From positions 1-59,176 of the forward strand of contig NZ_BJMS01000021.1 in assembly GCF_006539285.1 (NCBI RefSeq): 59,176 nucleotides of DNA. Reading direction: 5' to 3'. The DNA is from Sporolactobacillus inulinus. Its GTDB lineage: Bacteria; Bacillota; Bacilli; Bacillales; Sporolactobacillaceae. The notes beneath the pieces are model-generated. The model worked only from the letters and a program-made list of their open reading frames with translations. It searched no databases and had not been told where the DNA came from. Positions 44,362 through 53,966 of the stretch are shown one piece after another; the stretch's first letter is position 1; every line of letters starts with the position of its first letter. A program made the translations under genes and the position numbers.

Positions 44362-45245
44362 TGAACGAAGCACTGAATGCTTACCTAGCTGAGAAGAAGG
44401 AATGGTTTGACGATCAGCTCGCGAAGCTGTTTGATCACGCATCCATAACGCCAAAGTTAAAGAATTCAATGCTTTATTCGATAAAAGCGGGCGGAAAACG
44501 AATTCGACCGATCTTGCTTTTTGCAACGCTTCATTCCTTTGGTAGGGATGAAAAATTGGGGTTAAAGACTGCACTGGGACTTGAAATGATACATACGTAC
44601 TCACTCATCCATGATGATCTTCCTGCAATGGATAATGATACATTGAGGCGCGGACAACCAACAAACCATGTGGTGTATGGCGATGGTACCGCCGTACTCG
44701 CCGGCGACGGATTACTGACCGCGGCTTTTCAAATGGTCGCTGATGATCAAAGACTGGATGCAGCAGTTAGAGTAGCGCTTATCGGCATGTTGGCAAAAGC
44801 AGCAGGTCCGGAGGGTATGGTAGGCGGCCAGGAAGATGATCTTGAAGCTGAGGGTAAATTGCTGCATTTAGAAGAACTGATGTCGATTCACAAAAGAAAG
44901 ACTGGAGCATTGATCCGATTTCCTGTCGAGGCGGCAGCCATCATTGCGGAGGCAACTGAGCTGCAAACGGAAGCACTGATTCGCTATTCGGAGCACTTGG
45001 GACTAGCGTTTCAGATTGGTGACGATATTCTCGACGTGGTTGGCGACGAAGAAGCATTAGGTAAAACGATTGGAAGCGATCTTGCCAACAAGAAAAACAC
45101 GTATGTAAGTCTGCTGCGTGTTGACGGTGCAAAAGAAAAACTTGCACAGGAAGTTAAGCAGGCACTTGCCAATTTAAAGGAATTAGGTTTTGAAGACGGA
45201 TTGCTCGGAGATCTTGCACGCTATTTGGAAAAACGAACGCATTAA
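44361..45245 (+). CDS. ispA: farnesyl diphosphate synthase
   Basis: Condenses IPP with DMAPP and GPP to give farnesyl diphosphate for quinones and undecaprenyl carriers. It is 294 aa. The two Asp-rich motifs DDLPAMDND (85-93) and DDILD (221-225), GGKRIRP and KTGALI are seen. Its ATG overlaps the xseB stop by one base. A 724-base gap containing the OLE RNA separates it from oapA, then dxs, another isoprenoid gene. Confidence 0.96.
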   Translation: MNEALNAYLAEKKEWFDDQLAKLFDHASITPKLKNSMLYSIKAGGKRIRPILLFATLHSFGRDEKLGLKTALGLEMIHTYSLIHDDLPAMDNDTLRRGQPTNHVVYGDGTAVLAGDGLLTAAFQMVADDQRLDAAVRVALIGMLAKAAGPEGMVGGQEDDLEAEGKLLHLEELMSIHKRKTGALIRFPVEAAAIIAEATELQTEALIRYSEHLGLAFQIGDDILDVVGDEEALGKTIGSDLANKKNTYVSLLRVDGAKEKLAQEVKQALANLKELGFEDGLLGDLARYLEKRTH

Positions 45246-45259
45246 ATGGTCAAAAGGAT

Positions 45260-45288
45260 TTGAGCGTTTGTATCTTTTGTGATAAACT
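45260..45288 (+). promoter_or_regulatory. candidate promoter for OLE RNA
   Basis: TTGAGC (45260-45265) and TAAACT (45283-45288) are separated by exactly 17 bases, each matching the sigma-A consensus at four of six positions. It would start RNA near 45295. Readthrough from ispA is also possible, since no terminator separates them. Confidence 0.45.
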
Positions 45289-45294
45289 TAATTG

Positions 45295-45875
45295 CACTAT
45301 CAATGAAGGTGCAGTATTCTAGTCACTCTACTTTGCTTGAAGACGGGGCTAAAAATCCGTCAAAGGGCACATCGATGAAGTTCCTGGTGTCGGCTTAAGG
45401 CGCCCAGCTTTGGGTTGGTGCTGGGAGTAAAGGGCGTAGGGCGATCCGCAACGGCATGTGGGCGAAGACCCTGCGCCCGTGGAGACACGTACGTTGTTTG
45501 CTTTGTGCAATAACTATGTGGAAAACCTGTTTCGTCAGTACTTGAACAATTTAGGAAAAGCGAACAGCGTAGCCTGCCTTGAGTGGGAAAGAGGGGATGG
45601 ATGGCGAATAACTTTGACCTGCTTGGCCAGTGGGAAAAGGGACGTCTTCCTGAAATCAATTCTGCAAAAGAGGCTAGAGCAAAGCTTCAAGAGTGCTTGA
45701 GGAAATCTCCTAGACTGTCTGCATCACTGCAGCGTTCGAAAAGGATTATGGTGCGGTCTAAGTGGCGTTCCAGTTCGATGTATGGCGACAACATCGGTCA
45801 AATTTTAATAGGAAACTACCTGCTTGGCGACAACAGGCAATTTGACGGGAAAACCTACTGGACCTAAGCCGCAAT
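45295..45875 (+). ncRNA. ole: OLE RNA (ornate, large, extremophilic RNA)
   Basis: A non-coding stretch of about 580-610 bases lies between ispA and a small membrane-protein gene upstream of dxs. It is more GC-rich than flanking intergenic DNA and full of conserved-looking loop motifs: GGGGCTAAAAATCCGTCAAAG (near 45342), GGCTTAAGGCGCCCAGC, GGGAGTAAAGGGCGTAGGGCG and the 3' block CAATTTGACGGGAAAACC (45839-45856). Local helices are obvious, such as GGCGCCCAGCTTTGGGTTGGTGC. This location, size and partner gene define OLE RNA as described in Bacillus halodurans, where it forms a membrane ribonucleoprotein with OapA and is needed for tolerance of cold, short-chain alcohols and Mg2+ stress. The exact ends are uncertain. 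I recognise it by context and texture; a covariance-model search was not possible. Confidence 0.88.
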
Positions 45876-45969
45876 GTTTACTTTTCGAACGACCTCACAT
45901 ACATAATTTTCTTTAATGATTATCTTATAATTTATTTAAGGATGTGAGAATTTCGGTCTAGATAAAAAG

Positions 45970-46614
45970 ATGATCGGAATACGCATGAAAAACGATTTAA
46001 AAAAAGCTTTAAGATGGGCATTGCCATTAGCTGTTATCACATTTGTGCTAGCGGCTATTTTTTCAATTGCATCTACAGCTGTGCTCAGTAATGCAAATGT
46101 TTTCAGCGGTACGATTGTTGTCCTGGTCATTATTCTGATCGCCCTTTTCTTTGATATTATCGGTGTTGCCGCGACAGCTTCAAGTGAAGCTCCTTTTCAT
46201 GCCATCGCTTCTAAAGGAATGAAGGGTGCGAAATTCTCGGTTTGGCTTACGAAAAATGCGGACCGCGTGAATACATTTTGTACCGATGTAATTGGTGACG
46301 CAGCAGCAATTATCAGTGGTACGGCAGCTTCAGTCGTTGTAGTAGAATTGATGGCGCTCCTCGTTTACAATAAGAGTGGTGTTGCCGAGTATATCATTTC
46401 TGTGATTGTGACGAGCTGTGTTGCAGCATTTACTGTTTTTGTCAAAGCATTGGGAAAAGGCTTCGCCATCAAAAATGCAACGAAAATTATTTATCGAGTG
46501 GGCTACGTCATGTACTTCACAGAAGATCATCTTCATATCCCTATCTTAAAGCTTCTTGATAAGAAGAAAAAAAAGAAGGGAAAGAAGAAAAAATCGGCAA
46601 AGAGGGACGTGTGA
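45970..46614 (+). CDS. oapA: OLE-associated membrane protein OapA
   Basis: A 214-aa integral membrane protein that docks OLE RNA at the membrane. Helices lie at about 16-40, 44-68, 105-133 and 138-160. Between helices 2 and 3, SEAPFHAIASKGMKGAKFSVWL and the DxxxD motif DVIGD (106-110) are seen. The tail (about 198-214) is a dense Lys run that could bind RNA. By eye, FDIIGVAATASSEAPFHAIA through KGAK and IGD resembles the DUF21/CNNM-CorB fold. ATG 45970 has no strong ribosome site (AAGGATGTGAG is 24 bases up); ATG 45985 is an alternative. It starts about 95 bases after the RNA and 6 bases before dxs, so it is cotranscribed with dxs. Confidence 0.88.
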   Translation: MIGIRMKNDLKKALRWALPLAVITFVLAAIFSIASTAVLSNANVFSGTIVVLVIILIALFFDIIGVAATASSEAPFHAIASKGMKGAKFSVWLTKNADRVNTFCTDVIGDAAAIISGTAASVVVVELMALLVYNKSGVAEYIISVIVTSCVAAFTVFVKALGKGFAIKNATKIIYRVGYVMYFTEDHLHIPILKLLDKKKKKKGKKKKSAKRDV

Positions 46615-46620
46615 TAAATC

Positions 46621-48537
46621 ATGGATGTATCGACAATAAAGAATCCTAAGTTTCTTAAGAAACTGTCCGTTGATCAAATGACTGAGCTTGCCGATGATAT
46701 TCGCTCATTTTTAATTCAGAAGCTTTCCAAAACCGGCGGACACCTTGCACCCAACCTGGGTGTTGTTGAATTGACGCTTGCACTTCATAAAGTTTTTCAT
46801 AGTCCCGTGGATAAACTGATCTGGGATGTCGGTCACCAGTCCTATGTGCATAAAATCCTGACCGGGCGCGGCGATCAATTTGATACGCTGAGACAACACA
46901 AGGGGCTGTGTGGATTTCCCAAGAGAAGCGAGAGCAAGCACGACGTATGGGAGACCGGGCACAGTTCGACGTCACTGTCGGCAGCGCTCGGAATGGCTGT
47001 TGCTCGTGATCTTAAGCACGAACATTTTGATGTGGTCGCGGTTATTGGCGATGGAGCGCTGACAGGCGGAATGGCACTTGAAGCATTGAACGATATCGGA
47101 CACCAAAACAGGAATATGATTATTGTTTTGAATGATAATGAGATGTCGATTGCGCCGAATGTTGGTGCTCTTCATAATATGCTGAATCGAATTCGTTCGG
47201 CAAATAAATATAATCGCGCAAAAGAAGATCTAGAATACTTGATGAAGAAAATCCCTGCATTTGGCGGAAAACTGGCCTCCGTTGCAGAAGGATTAAAAGA
47301 TCGATTAAAATACTTGCTCGTCTCCGGTGTGTTTTTTGAAGAACTGGGAATTACTTATCTTGGTCCAGTCGATGGGCATAACATAAACGCACTGATTGAT
47401 AATTTAAACTACGCACAGAAGCGGAAAGGACCGGTTCTGATTCATGTGCTGACCCAAAAAGGAAAAGGGTATCGGCCGGCTGAAATGGATGAGATCGGTA
47501 CATGGCATGGCACCGGTCCCTATAAAATAGAATCCGGTGCCTTTATAAAGCCCGCTGCACTTGCACCGGCGTACAGTCAAGTGGTCAACGATGAGTTGCA
47601 GGAACTTGCGCGCCATGATGAACGCATCGTCGTTGTTTCGCCGGCAATGGTAGTCGGTTCAAAGCTCGAAGGTTTTGCCCAGGAGTTCCCTGATCGTTTG
47701 TTTGATGTCGGCATTGCAGAGCAGCATGCCGCCACCTTTGCTGCAGGACTTGCAACCCAGAATATGAAACCGGTATTGTCGATCTACTCAACATTTATGC
47801 AGCGCGCTTATGATCAATTGGTCCATGATCTGTGCAGACAGAATCTTAATGTGGTGCTTGCAGTCGACCGTGCGGGCCTTGTTGGTGCCGATGGAGAAAC
47901 ACATCAAGGTGTTTTCGATATTGGCTTCTTGCGTGCCTTGCCTAACCTTGTCGTGATGATGGGCAAAGATGAAAGCGAATTAAGAAATATGGTCTATACA
48001 GCCATTCACTATAATAAAGGACCGATTGCCGTTCGCTACCCGCGCGGAAATGGTATTGGTGTCCCAATGAAAGGAAAACCTGAAGCGTTGACTATCGGTT
48101 CGTGGGAAGTGCTTCGTGACGGAACAGATGCAACGGTGCTTGCCTTTGGACCAATGCTGCAGGTTGCAGTCGCTGCCGCAAAACAGCTTGAATCTGAAGG
48201 ATTTCACCTGAGCATTGTCAATGCACGCTTTATTAAACCGATGGATGGCCGGATGCTCGACCAAATTGCGAAACAGCAGACGCCGATTTTAACGGTTGAA
48301 GAGGGAATGCTTGCCGGTGGTTTTGGCTCAGGAGTGCTCGAATATTATCATGATCATGGTGTTCATGATTTGGTAATCGAACGTATGGGGATTGAAGACC
48401 GCTTCGTGGAACACGGCTCTGTAAAGGAACTGTTAAACGAGCTTGGCTTAACTGCTGAACAAATCGCTCATCGAGTGAAAAAGATGATCCATGAGCAAAC
48501 ACATCGAAATCAGCTCAGAAAGGTTTTTACATCATGA
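46621..48537 (+). CDS. dxs: 1-deoxy-D-xylulose-5-phosphate synthase
   Basis: First enzyme of the MEP isoprenoid pathway; condenses pyruvate and glyceraldehyde 3-phosphate with thiamine diphosphate. It is 638 aa. Blocks seen are [30 protein letters not shown], the ThDP site GDGALTGG (143-150) with the following [49 protein letters not shown] and the C-terminal transketolase domain. It follows oapA by six bases and overlaps tlyA by four bases (ATGA). It may share regulation with ispA across the OLE locus. Confidence 0.97.
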   Translation: MDVSTIKNPKFLKKLSVDQMTELADDIRSFLIQKLSKTGGHLAPNLGVVELTLALHKVFHSPVDKLIWDVGHQSYVHKILTGRGDQFDTLRQHKGLCGFPKRSESKHDVWETGHSSTSLSAALGMAVARDLKHEHFDVVAVIGDGALTGGMALEALNDIGHQNRNMIIVLNDNEMSIAPNVGALHNMLNRIRSANKYNRAKEDLEYLMKKIPAFGGKLASVAEGLKDRLKYLLVSGVFFEELGITYLGPVDGHNINALIDNLNYAQKRKGPVLIHVLTQKGKGYRPAEMDEIGTWHGTGPYKIESGAFIKPAALAPAYSQVVNDELQELARHDERIVVVSPAMVVGSKLEGFAQEFPDRLFDVGIAEQHAATFAAGLATQNMKPVLSIYSTFMQRAYDQLVHDLCRQNLNVVLAVDRAGLVGADGETHQGVFDIGFLRALPNLVVMMGKDESELRNMVYTAIHYNKGPIAVRYPRGNGIGVPMKGKPEALTIGSWEVLRDGTDATVLAFGPMLQVAVAAAKQLESEGFHLSIVNARFIKPMDGRMLDQIAKQQTPILTVEEGMLAGGFGSGVLEYYHDHGVHDLVIERMGIEDRFVEHGSVKELLNELGLTAEQIAHRVKKMIHEQTHRNQLRKVFTS

Positions 48538-49364
48538 GAGATAAAGAAAGGGTCGACGTTCTCCTCGTGAGACAAGGGTTATTTGACTCGCGCGAGAAAG
48601 CGCAGCGAGCAGTCATGGCGGGGATGGTTTATCATGATGAGCAGCGTGTTGATAAACCGGGGAGCAAGGTTGACCGTGCACTTCAATTTACGGTTAAAGG
48701 AAATCCACTGCCTTATGTTGGCAGAGGAGGCTTGAAGCTTGAGAAAGCATTAGAGGTCTTTCATCTTAACTTAAATGGATTGTTAATGCTTGATATTGGT
48801 GCGTCAACAGGCGGTTTTACCGATTGTGCGTTGCAAAATGGAGCCGCAAAAGTTTATGCCCTTGATGTTGGATTCAATCAACTTGCCTGGAAGTTGCGCA
48901 GTGATCCGAGGGTCATTGTCATGGAGAAAACGAATTTTCGCTACTGCAAGCTCGATAATTTTCAGGTGGGGCCTCCTGATTTTGCGTCCATTGATGTTTC
49001 GTTTATATCTTTGAAAAAAATTCTACCGACATTGATTGACATTTTAAAGGATAAAGGCGAGGTTGTCTGCTTAATTAAGCCTCAATTTGAAGCCGGCCGT
49101 GATGAAGTCGGAAAGAAAGGAATTGTTCACGATCCGAAAACTCATTTGGCAGTGATCAATGATATTCTGGAGTTTGCGCTGAGCTGCGGGTATACTTTGC
49201 TGGATCTTGACTTCTCACCAATTACTGGCGGAGATGGAAATATAGAATTTCTTGCTCATCTACGTTCGGAAAAAGGTCGGGCTAAGCATTTACTTCAAAT
49301 CAGGCCTGAAGAGGTTGTTCGCTTGGCACATACTAATTTTAAACAGAAAAAAAATAAGGCATAA
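48534..49364 (+). CDS. tlyA: TlyA-family rRNA 2'-O-methyltransferase (YqxC)
   Basis: A 276-aa protein with an N-terminal S4 RNA-binding domain ([27 protein letters not shown], about 6-65) and an FtsJ-like SAM methyltransferase domain ([30 protein letters not shown], about 83-112; the catalytic Lys in [20 protein letters not shown]). It resembles TlyA, which 2'-O-methylates rRNA in actinobacteria, and B. subtilis YqxC. It overlaps dxs. In B. subtilis argR (ahrC) follows before recN; here it is absent. A small hairpin with T-run lies at 49363-49400. Confidence 0.92.
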   Translation: MRDKERVDVLLVRQGLFDSREKAQRAVMAGMVYHDEQRVDKPGSKVDRALQFTVKGNPLPYVGRGGLKLEKALEVFHLNLNGLLMLDIGASTGGFTDCALQNGAAKVYALDVGFNQLAWKLRSDPRVIVMEKTNFRYCKLDNFQVGPPDFASIDVSFISLKKILPTLIDILKDKGEVVCLIKPQFEAGRDEVGKKGIVHDPKTHLAVINDILEFALSCGYTLLDLDFSPITGGDGNIEFLAHLRSEKGRAKHLLQIRPEEVVRLAHTNFKQKKNKA

Positions 49365-49464
49365 ACCGAAAAAAGGTTTGTTCCTTATTTTTTTTATTGA
49401 CGAATTTAGGAAAACAGTGGAAAATAGAAGAGAACGAATGTTCGAATCAAAGAGGTGTTTCCAT

Positions 49465-51165
49465 GTGCTAACAGAACTTCAAATCATAAATTTCGCAATT
49501 ATAGACAAACTGAATGTGTCTTTTGAAGACGGACTGACTGTATTCACTGGTGAAACCGGTGCGGGAAAGTCAATCATTATTGATGCAATTGCCTTGCTTG
49601 GCGGAGCACGCGGCTCAGCTGAATATGTCCGGCATGGTGCAAAAAAGGCGGAGCTTGAAGCGTTATTTGATATCGAAAATAATGATCGGGTCATTAAATT
49701 GCTTGATCAGTTAGGCTTTGATCAAACCGATGACCAGTTAATCCTTAGACGCGATATCGCACATACAGGAAAAAGTGTCTGCCGTGTAAACGGCAAGCTC
49801 GTGACTCAGTCCGTTCTGCAACAGTTCGGTGCGCTTCTGATTGACATTCATGGACAGCACGAACATCAGCGCCTTCTCGATCCTTCGAAACATCTTGACT
49901 TTGTTGATCGATTTGGAGGATCGGCTATTGAAAAGCTAAAACAAGCTTATACGGAAGAATATCAAAAGGCGACCAAGCTTGCCGCGCAATGCAGCCGCTA
50001 TAATCAGGACGAAAAAGAAGTGGCGCAGCGTGTCGATTTGCTTCACTATCAGATAAAGGATATTGAAGCCGGTCATCTGCAGAAGGATGAAGAGGAGCAA
50101 CTGCTCGAGGAAAAAAGAAAGCTGTTGAATTATGAAAAGGTATTTCAAGCGCTTAATTCCAGCTATGGCGCACTTGATGGTGATCATGCGGCTTTGGATC
50201 TGCTTCGCCAAACCGCTTCCAGCCTTGACTCGATTCGCGATCTCGATCCTGAACTGAATCATTTTTCTGAGTCTGTCTCGAATTGCTTCTATTTGCTGGA
50301 AGAGCAAGCCTCATCGATCCGAAATTATTTGGAGCAGATGGAGTACAATCCGGAACGGCTGAATGAAATTGAAGCGCGCTTAAATGAAATTCAGCTTTTG
50401 AAAAGAAAATATGGAAATAATGTGGACGAAATTTTAACTTATTATGTGCAAATAAAAAAAGAACTCGATGACTTGAATTCACGCGACCAAAATTTCGATG
50501 TCCTGCATGAAGCATTGAAAGCTGAAATTGGTGTATTAAGAGACCGCGCCGTACAATTATCCAGAGCACGAAAACAAACAAGCGGGAAACTGGCGCGTGC
50601 CATCAATCATGAGTTTAAGGATCTGTGTATGGAGCATGCATTGATTGACCTTCACGTGAATATGAATGGAAATCTTGAGTCGTTTTCCGGATTTGGTTCA
50701 GAAGGAATTGATCATGTTTCCTTTTATATAACCACAAATCCCGGTGAACCGTTCAAGCCGCTGGCAAAGGTTGCCTCAGGTGGCGAGCTTTCACGCGTGA
50801 TGCTTGCAATGAAGACGGTGTTCAGAAAAGTGATTGGTCCGGTAACCATTGTTTTTGATGAAGTGGACACTGGGGTCAGCGGCCAAGCAGCACAAGCCAT
50901 GGCGGAGAAAATCAGTTCACTTTCTCAAAATGCTCAAGTATTTTGTATCACCCATCTGCCTCAAGTTGCAGCCATGGCTGATCAGCATATCTCTATTGAA
51001 AAGTACGTGACTAAAGATGAACGTACGCATACGCATGTCAAAACATTGGATGATGCTGAAAAAGTACAAGAAATTAGCAGAATGATTTCGGGTCCGCTGA
51101 TGACTGATCTTGCTCGGGAACATGCAAAGGAATTAATTCAAATGGCGGATAAAATCAAACAGTAA
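49465..51165 (+). CDS. recN: DNA repair protein RecN
   Basis: An SMC-like ATPase that acts early in double-strand break repair and holds DNA ends. It is 566 aa from GTG 49465, preceded by AGAGGTG. MLTELQIINFAIIDKLNVSFEDGLTVFTGETGAGKS holds Walker A. A long antiparallel coiled coil (about 145-370) is followed by KVASGGELSRVMLAMK (signature) and IVFDEVDTGVSG (Walker B). The frame opens much further upstream inside tlyA, but those codons are not real. It stands alone between tlyA and spoIVB. Confidence 0.95.
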   Translation: MLTELQIINFAIIDKLNVSFEDGLTVFTGETGAGKSIIIDAIALLGGARGSAEYVRHGAKKAELEALFDIENNDRVIKLLDQLGFDQTDDQLILRRDIAHTGKSVCRVNGKLVTQSVLQQFGALLIDIHGQHEHQRLLDPSKHLDFVDRFGGSAIEKLKQAYTEEYQKATKLAAQCSRYNQDEKEVAQRVDLLHYQIKDIEAGHLQKDEEEQLLEEKRKLLNYEKVFQALNSSYGALDGDHAALDLLRQTASSLDSIRDLDPELNHFSESVSNCFYLLEEQASSIRNYLEQMEYNPERLNEIEARLNEIQLLKRKYGNNVDEILTYYVQIKKELDDLNSRDQNFDVLHEALKAEIGVLRDRAVQLSRARKQTSGKLARAINHEFKDLCMEHALIDLHVNMNGNLESFSGFGSEGIDHVSFYITTNPGEPFKPLAKVASGGELSRVMLAMKTVFRKVIGPVTIVFDEVDTGVSGQAAQAMAEKISSLSQNAQVFCITHLPQVAAMADQHISIEKYVTKDERTHTHVKTLDDAEKVQEISRMISGPLMTDLAREHAKELIQMADKIKQ

Positions 51166-51297
51166 TCAATATTGGTATCGTCATCCTATACTGGAATTAA
51201 TCCCTGAGTCGCATCACTCATAATTCTCCTCTGCTCAGGCAATTTTAATAAATGCACTGCAAGACAAGGTGCGGTTTTGGAGCGAGGAGAGTGAGTT

Positions 51298-52581
51298 ATG
51301 AACAAAAGAAATAAGCTGGGATTCGTGTTTGGTTGGGTTTTACTCGGTTTCCTAATGATCGGATTCGTCTCAGGAATAAAGGCAAACCCGTTTGTTTCGC
51401 AACTGAGCAAACATACAGAGGTGATACATGCAGAGCGTTTTCAATTACGAGCAGAATTAACAAGCGGTTCGCCGATCGCTATGTTAACTAAGAAAAAGAA
51501 GCTCGAAACGGTCCATAAATGGAGAGAAACGGAACAAAATGACACAGTCGCTGGTTCTGTTTCGCTGCCTGTACTGTTGCCAAAAAAAGATATTCGACTG
51601 ATTCCGGGCGGCCAGTCCATTGGCGTTCAGCTTAATACAAAAGGTGTACTGGTTGTCGGCTATCATCTGGTTACCACTTCAAAAGGCGAATCATCGCCGG
51701 GTGAGTCCGCAGGTATTCGAGTCGGTGATGTGATTACAAAAATTAATGGACGACAAATTGGTTCAATTAATGATGTGCGCAAATTGATGACCCATATGAA
51801 TCAAGAAAAGCCAGTTCACGTAACCTTGATTCGGCAAAGATCAACGATGGAGAAAAAATTAACGCCGATTATGGATGCAGCAAATCAGCGTTGCCAACTG
51901 GGGTTGTTTATTCGAGACTCTGCTTCCGGAATTGGAACGATGACTTTTTACGACCCGATTTCCGGTTCCTACGGAGCACTGGGGCATGTCATTGCTGATC
52001 GTGACACCGGCCAGCCGATCATGGTTAAAAACGGGCGCATTGTACGATCAATTGTGCAGGCAATTGATCGCGGCCAGGAGGGGAAGCCTGGAGAAAAAAT
52101 AGCCTTTTTTCCAGAAAATGCCCTAAGTATTGGCTCGGTATCAAAAAATACCCCTTTTGGCATTTATGGAAAGATGCAAAAAAATTATTTGACTCGTTCG
52201 GATATGCTTCAAAAAGCCATGCCGATTGCTACAGCAAGCCAAGTGCAGGAAGGTCCGGCGCAAATCTTAACGGTTCTCAACGGCAATAAAGTTGAAGCAT
52301 TTGATATTCGCATATTGAATTCAATCCCGCAAAAACATGCAGCAACGAAAGGTTTGGTTCTTAAAATTACAGATCCAAAGCTGCTGAAAGCAACCGGAGG
52401 AATTGTACAAGGAATGAGCGGAAGTCCGATCATCCAAAACGGCAAGCTGATTGGAGCGGTCACTCATGTATTTGTCAATGATCCGACCAGTGGATATGGC
52501 GTGCATATTGAATGGATGATCCATGAAGCAGGATTACAGGACACGCAACACTCAGCTTTGCAAAAACAAATAGCAAGCTGA
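51298..52581 (+). CDS. spoIVB: SpoIVB peptidase
   Basis: A forespore-secreted S55 serine protease that triggers pro-sigma-K processing by cutting SpoIVFA. It is 427 aa. One N-terminal membrane helix (about 8-28), a PDZ domain (about 105-195, PGGQSIGVQLNTKGVLVVGY and AGIRVGDVITKINGRQI) and the S55 domain with His230 in GALGHVIADRDTG and Ser374 in GMSGSPIIQNGKLIGAVTHV. GAGGAGAGTG lies before ATG 51298. Forespore sigma-F/sigma-G control is expected from biology; I could not identify a convincing promoter. spo0A follows 186 bases on. Confidence 0.95.
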   Translation: MNKRNKLGFVFGWVLLGFLMIGFVSGIKANPFVSQLSKHTEVIHAERFQLRAELTSGSPIAMLTKKKKLETVHKWRETEQNDTVAGSVSLPVLLPKKDIRLIPGGQSIGVQLNTKGVLVVGYHLVTTSKGESSPGESAGIRVGDVITKINGRQIGSINDVRKLMTHMNQEKPVHVTLIRQRSTMEKKLTPIMDAANQRCQLGLFIRDSASGIGTMTFYDPISGSYGALGHVIADRDTGQPIMVKNGRIVRSIVQAIDRGQEGKPGEKIAFFPENALSIGSVSKNTPFGIYGKMQKNYLTRSDMLQKAMPIATASQVQEGPAQILTVLNGNKVEAFDIRILNSIPQKHAATKGLVLKITDPKLLKATGGIVQGMSGSPIIQNGKLIGAVTHVFVNDPTSGYGVHIEWMIHEAGLQDTQHSALQKQIAS

Positions 52582-52597
52582 TCACAAGTGAAAAATA

Positions 52598-52758
52598 ATT
52601 CGACAAGTTCATGCTGATTCTTGTCGAATAAATAATAATTGAAACGGATTACCTGTTAAAAAGAAGAATTAGGAAGAAAAAAATGGATTGAAGTGAATAA
52701 GAATAAAAAGGATACCTTACCCTCTTGTCGAAATCATTAATGTAGAATTATCGACAAG
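52598..52758. promoter_or_regulatory. paired 0A boxes upstream of spo0A
   Basis: Four matches to the Spo0A box TGTCGAA (or one-off) form two dyads. The first is ATTCGACAAG (52598-52607) with CTTGTCGAAT (52620-52629), perfect with a 12-base spacer. The second is CTTGTCGA (52724-52731) with TCGACAAG (52751-52758), spacer 19, directly before the ribosome site. They suggest autoregulation by Spo0A. The first dyad could also be a hairpin at the end of spoIVB, though no T-run follows. Confidence 0.6.
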
Positions 52759-52767
52759 GGGGATTTT

Positions 52768-53580
52768 GTGTTGCAAACAATAAAGGTCTGCATGACCGAC
52801 GATAACAAGGAACTGATCATGCTAATTAACGAGTATTTAAAATCTCAAGACGATATTGAAGTTATTGGTACAGCGAGTAACGGTCAAGATTGCTTAGAAA
52901 TGCTGAAAAACATGACGCCCGATGTACTTTTATTGGATATTATTATGCCACATCTTGACGGGCTCGGGGTGCTGGAACAAATTCATTCGAACCCAGAACT
53001 ACCAAAACCCGGAATTATTATGCTGACTGCCTTCGGGCAAGAAGATGTGACGAAAAAAGCTGTAGAACTTGGTGCTTCTTATTTTATTCTAAAGCCTTTT
53101 GATATGCCTAACTTAGCGAATCATATTCGTCAGGTGGCTGGAAAAAAAGCAGCAAATCCTGTTTTTACATCGCGTTCGCTACAGAGACAGACGACAGTGG
53201 AGAAAAACCATGATCTGAACGCAAGTATCACTGATATTATTCATGAGATTGGCGTGCCTGCACATATCAAAGGGTATATGTATCTGCGGGAGGCCATCTC
53301 GATGGTCTATCATGATATTGAATTGCTCGGTTCGATTACCAAAGTCCTGTATCCGGATATCGCAAAAAAATACAAAACGACGCCCAGCCGTGTCGAACGT
53401 GCGATCCGTCATGCGATCGAAGTTGCTTGGAGCAGAGGAAACGTTGAGTCAATCGCGCAGCTGTTCGGCTACACGGTATCAATGTCTAAAGCAAAACCCA
53501 CAAATTCGGAATTCATCGCCATGGTCGCCGACAAACTTCGGATTGAAAACCGCGCGGAAGAATCGATGAAGATTTTGTGA
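52768..53580 (+). CDS. spo0A: sporulation master regulator Spo0A
   Basis: Response regulator at the end of the phosphorelay. It is 270 aa. The receiver domain (about 5-125) has the acidic pair Asp11/Asp12, phosphoacceptor Asp57 in [13 protein letters not shown], and Lys in [12 protein letters not shown]. After a short linker (about 128-150) comes the Spo0A C-terminal DNA-binding domain, with [24 protein letters not shown] and [22 protein letters not shown] 52768 follows AAGGGGGA; TTG 52771 is an alternative. It is flanked upstream by 0A boxes and downstream by a strong hairpin, so it is monocistronic. Confidence 0.97.
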   Translation: MLQTIKVCMTDDNKELIMLINEYLKSQDDIEVIGTASNGQDCLEMLKNMTPDVLLLDIIMPHLDGLGVLEQIHSNPELPKPGIIMLTAFGQEDVTKKAVELGASYFILKPFDMPNLANHIRQVAGKKAANPVFTSRSLQRQTTVEKNHDLNASITDIIHEIGVPAHIKGYMYLREAISMVYHDIELLGSITKVLYPDIAKKYKTTPSRVERAIRHAIEVAWSRGNVESIAQLFGYTVSMSKAKPTNSEFIAMVADKLRIENRAEESMKIL

Positions 53581-53966
53581 AGCGATGGGATTATCTGGTT
53601 GAATATAGAGCAGCACTTTGGAAAGAGCGTCTCAAGGTCTTTGGTGACCTTGAGACGCTCTTTCGAGTGCATGTTTTTTTTACATGCAGAACAACAAAAC
53701 ACGGCTGTACTCTAAGGGAGAAATCTATTTTTAAAAGGCAAAAGTGAATGAAATACATTTTTTCTTTCAATACTATTTTTGAAAAACCATTTCGAAAAAA
53801 TTGCCACGAAAAAGCAATTATATGATATAGTTTATCTTGTCTAAAAAACTGCTAACCGTTTTCATTTTTATGGCATACATAAGGTCAAGTGGTGCAAACA
53901 TAAAAGTAAAAAGTTTGTGTTTCATGCTTCGTTACTGATGATGGTGTAGCTTTGGAAGGTGAAGAT
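53581..53966. other. intergenic region between spo0A and the sugar transporter
   Basis: It holds the spo0A terminator at its left end. The rest is AT-rich, with TATGATATAGT near 53821 as possible -10 material, but no clear promoter, repeat or coding sequence. Confidence 0.45.
53622..53663 (+). terminator. terminator after spo0A
   Basis: AAAGAGCGTCTCAAGGTC (53622-53639) pairs perfectly with 53646-53663, giving an 18-bp stem and a six-base loop; a T-run is only CGAG-interrupted. Confidence 0.9.

Noticed and set aside
45458-45867. Two overlapping open frames inside the ispA-oapA gap
   Set aside because: Composition is not protein-like, they overlap in different frames and have poor starts; the region is better explained as OLE RNA.
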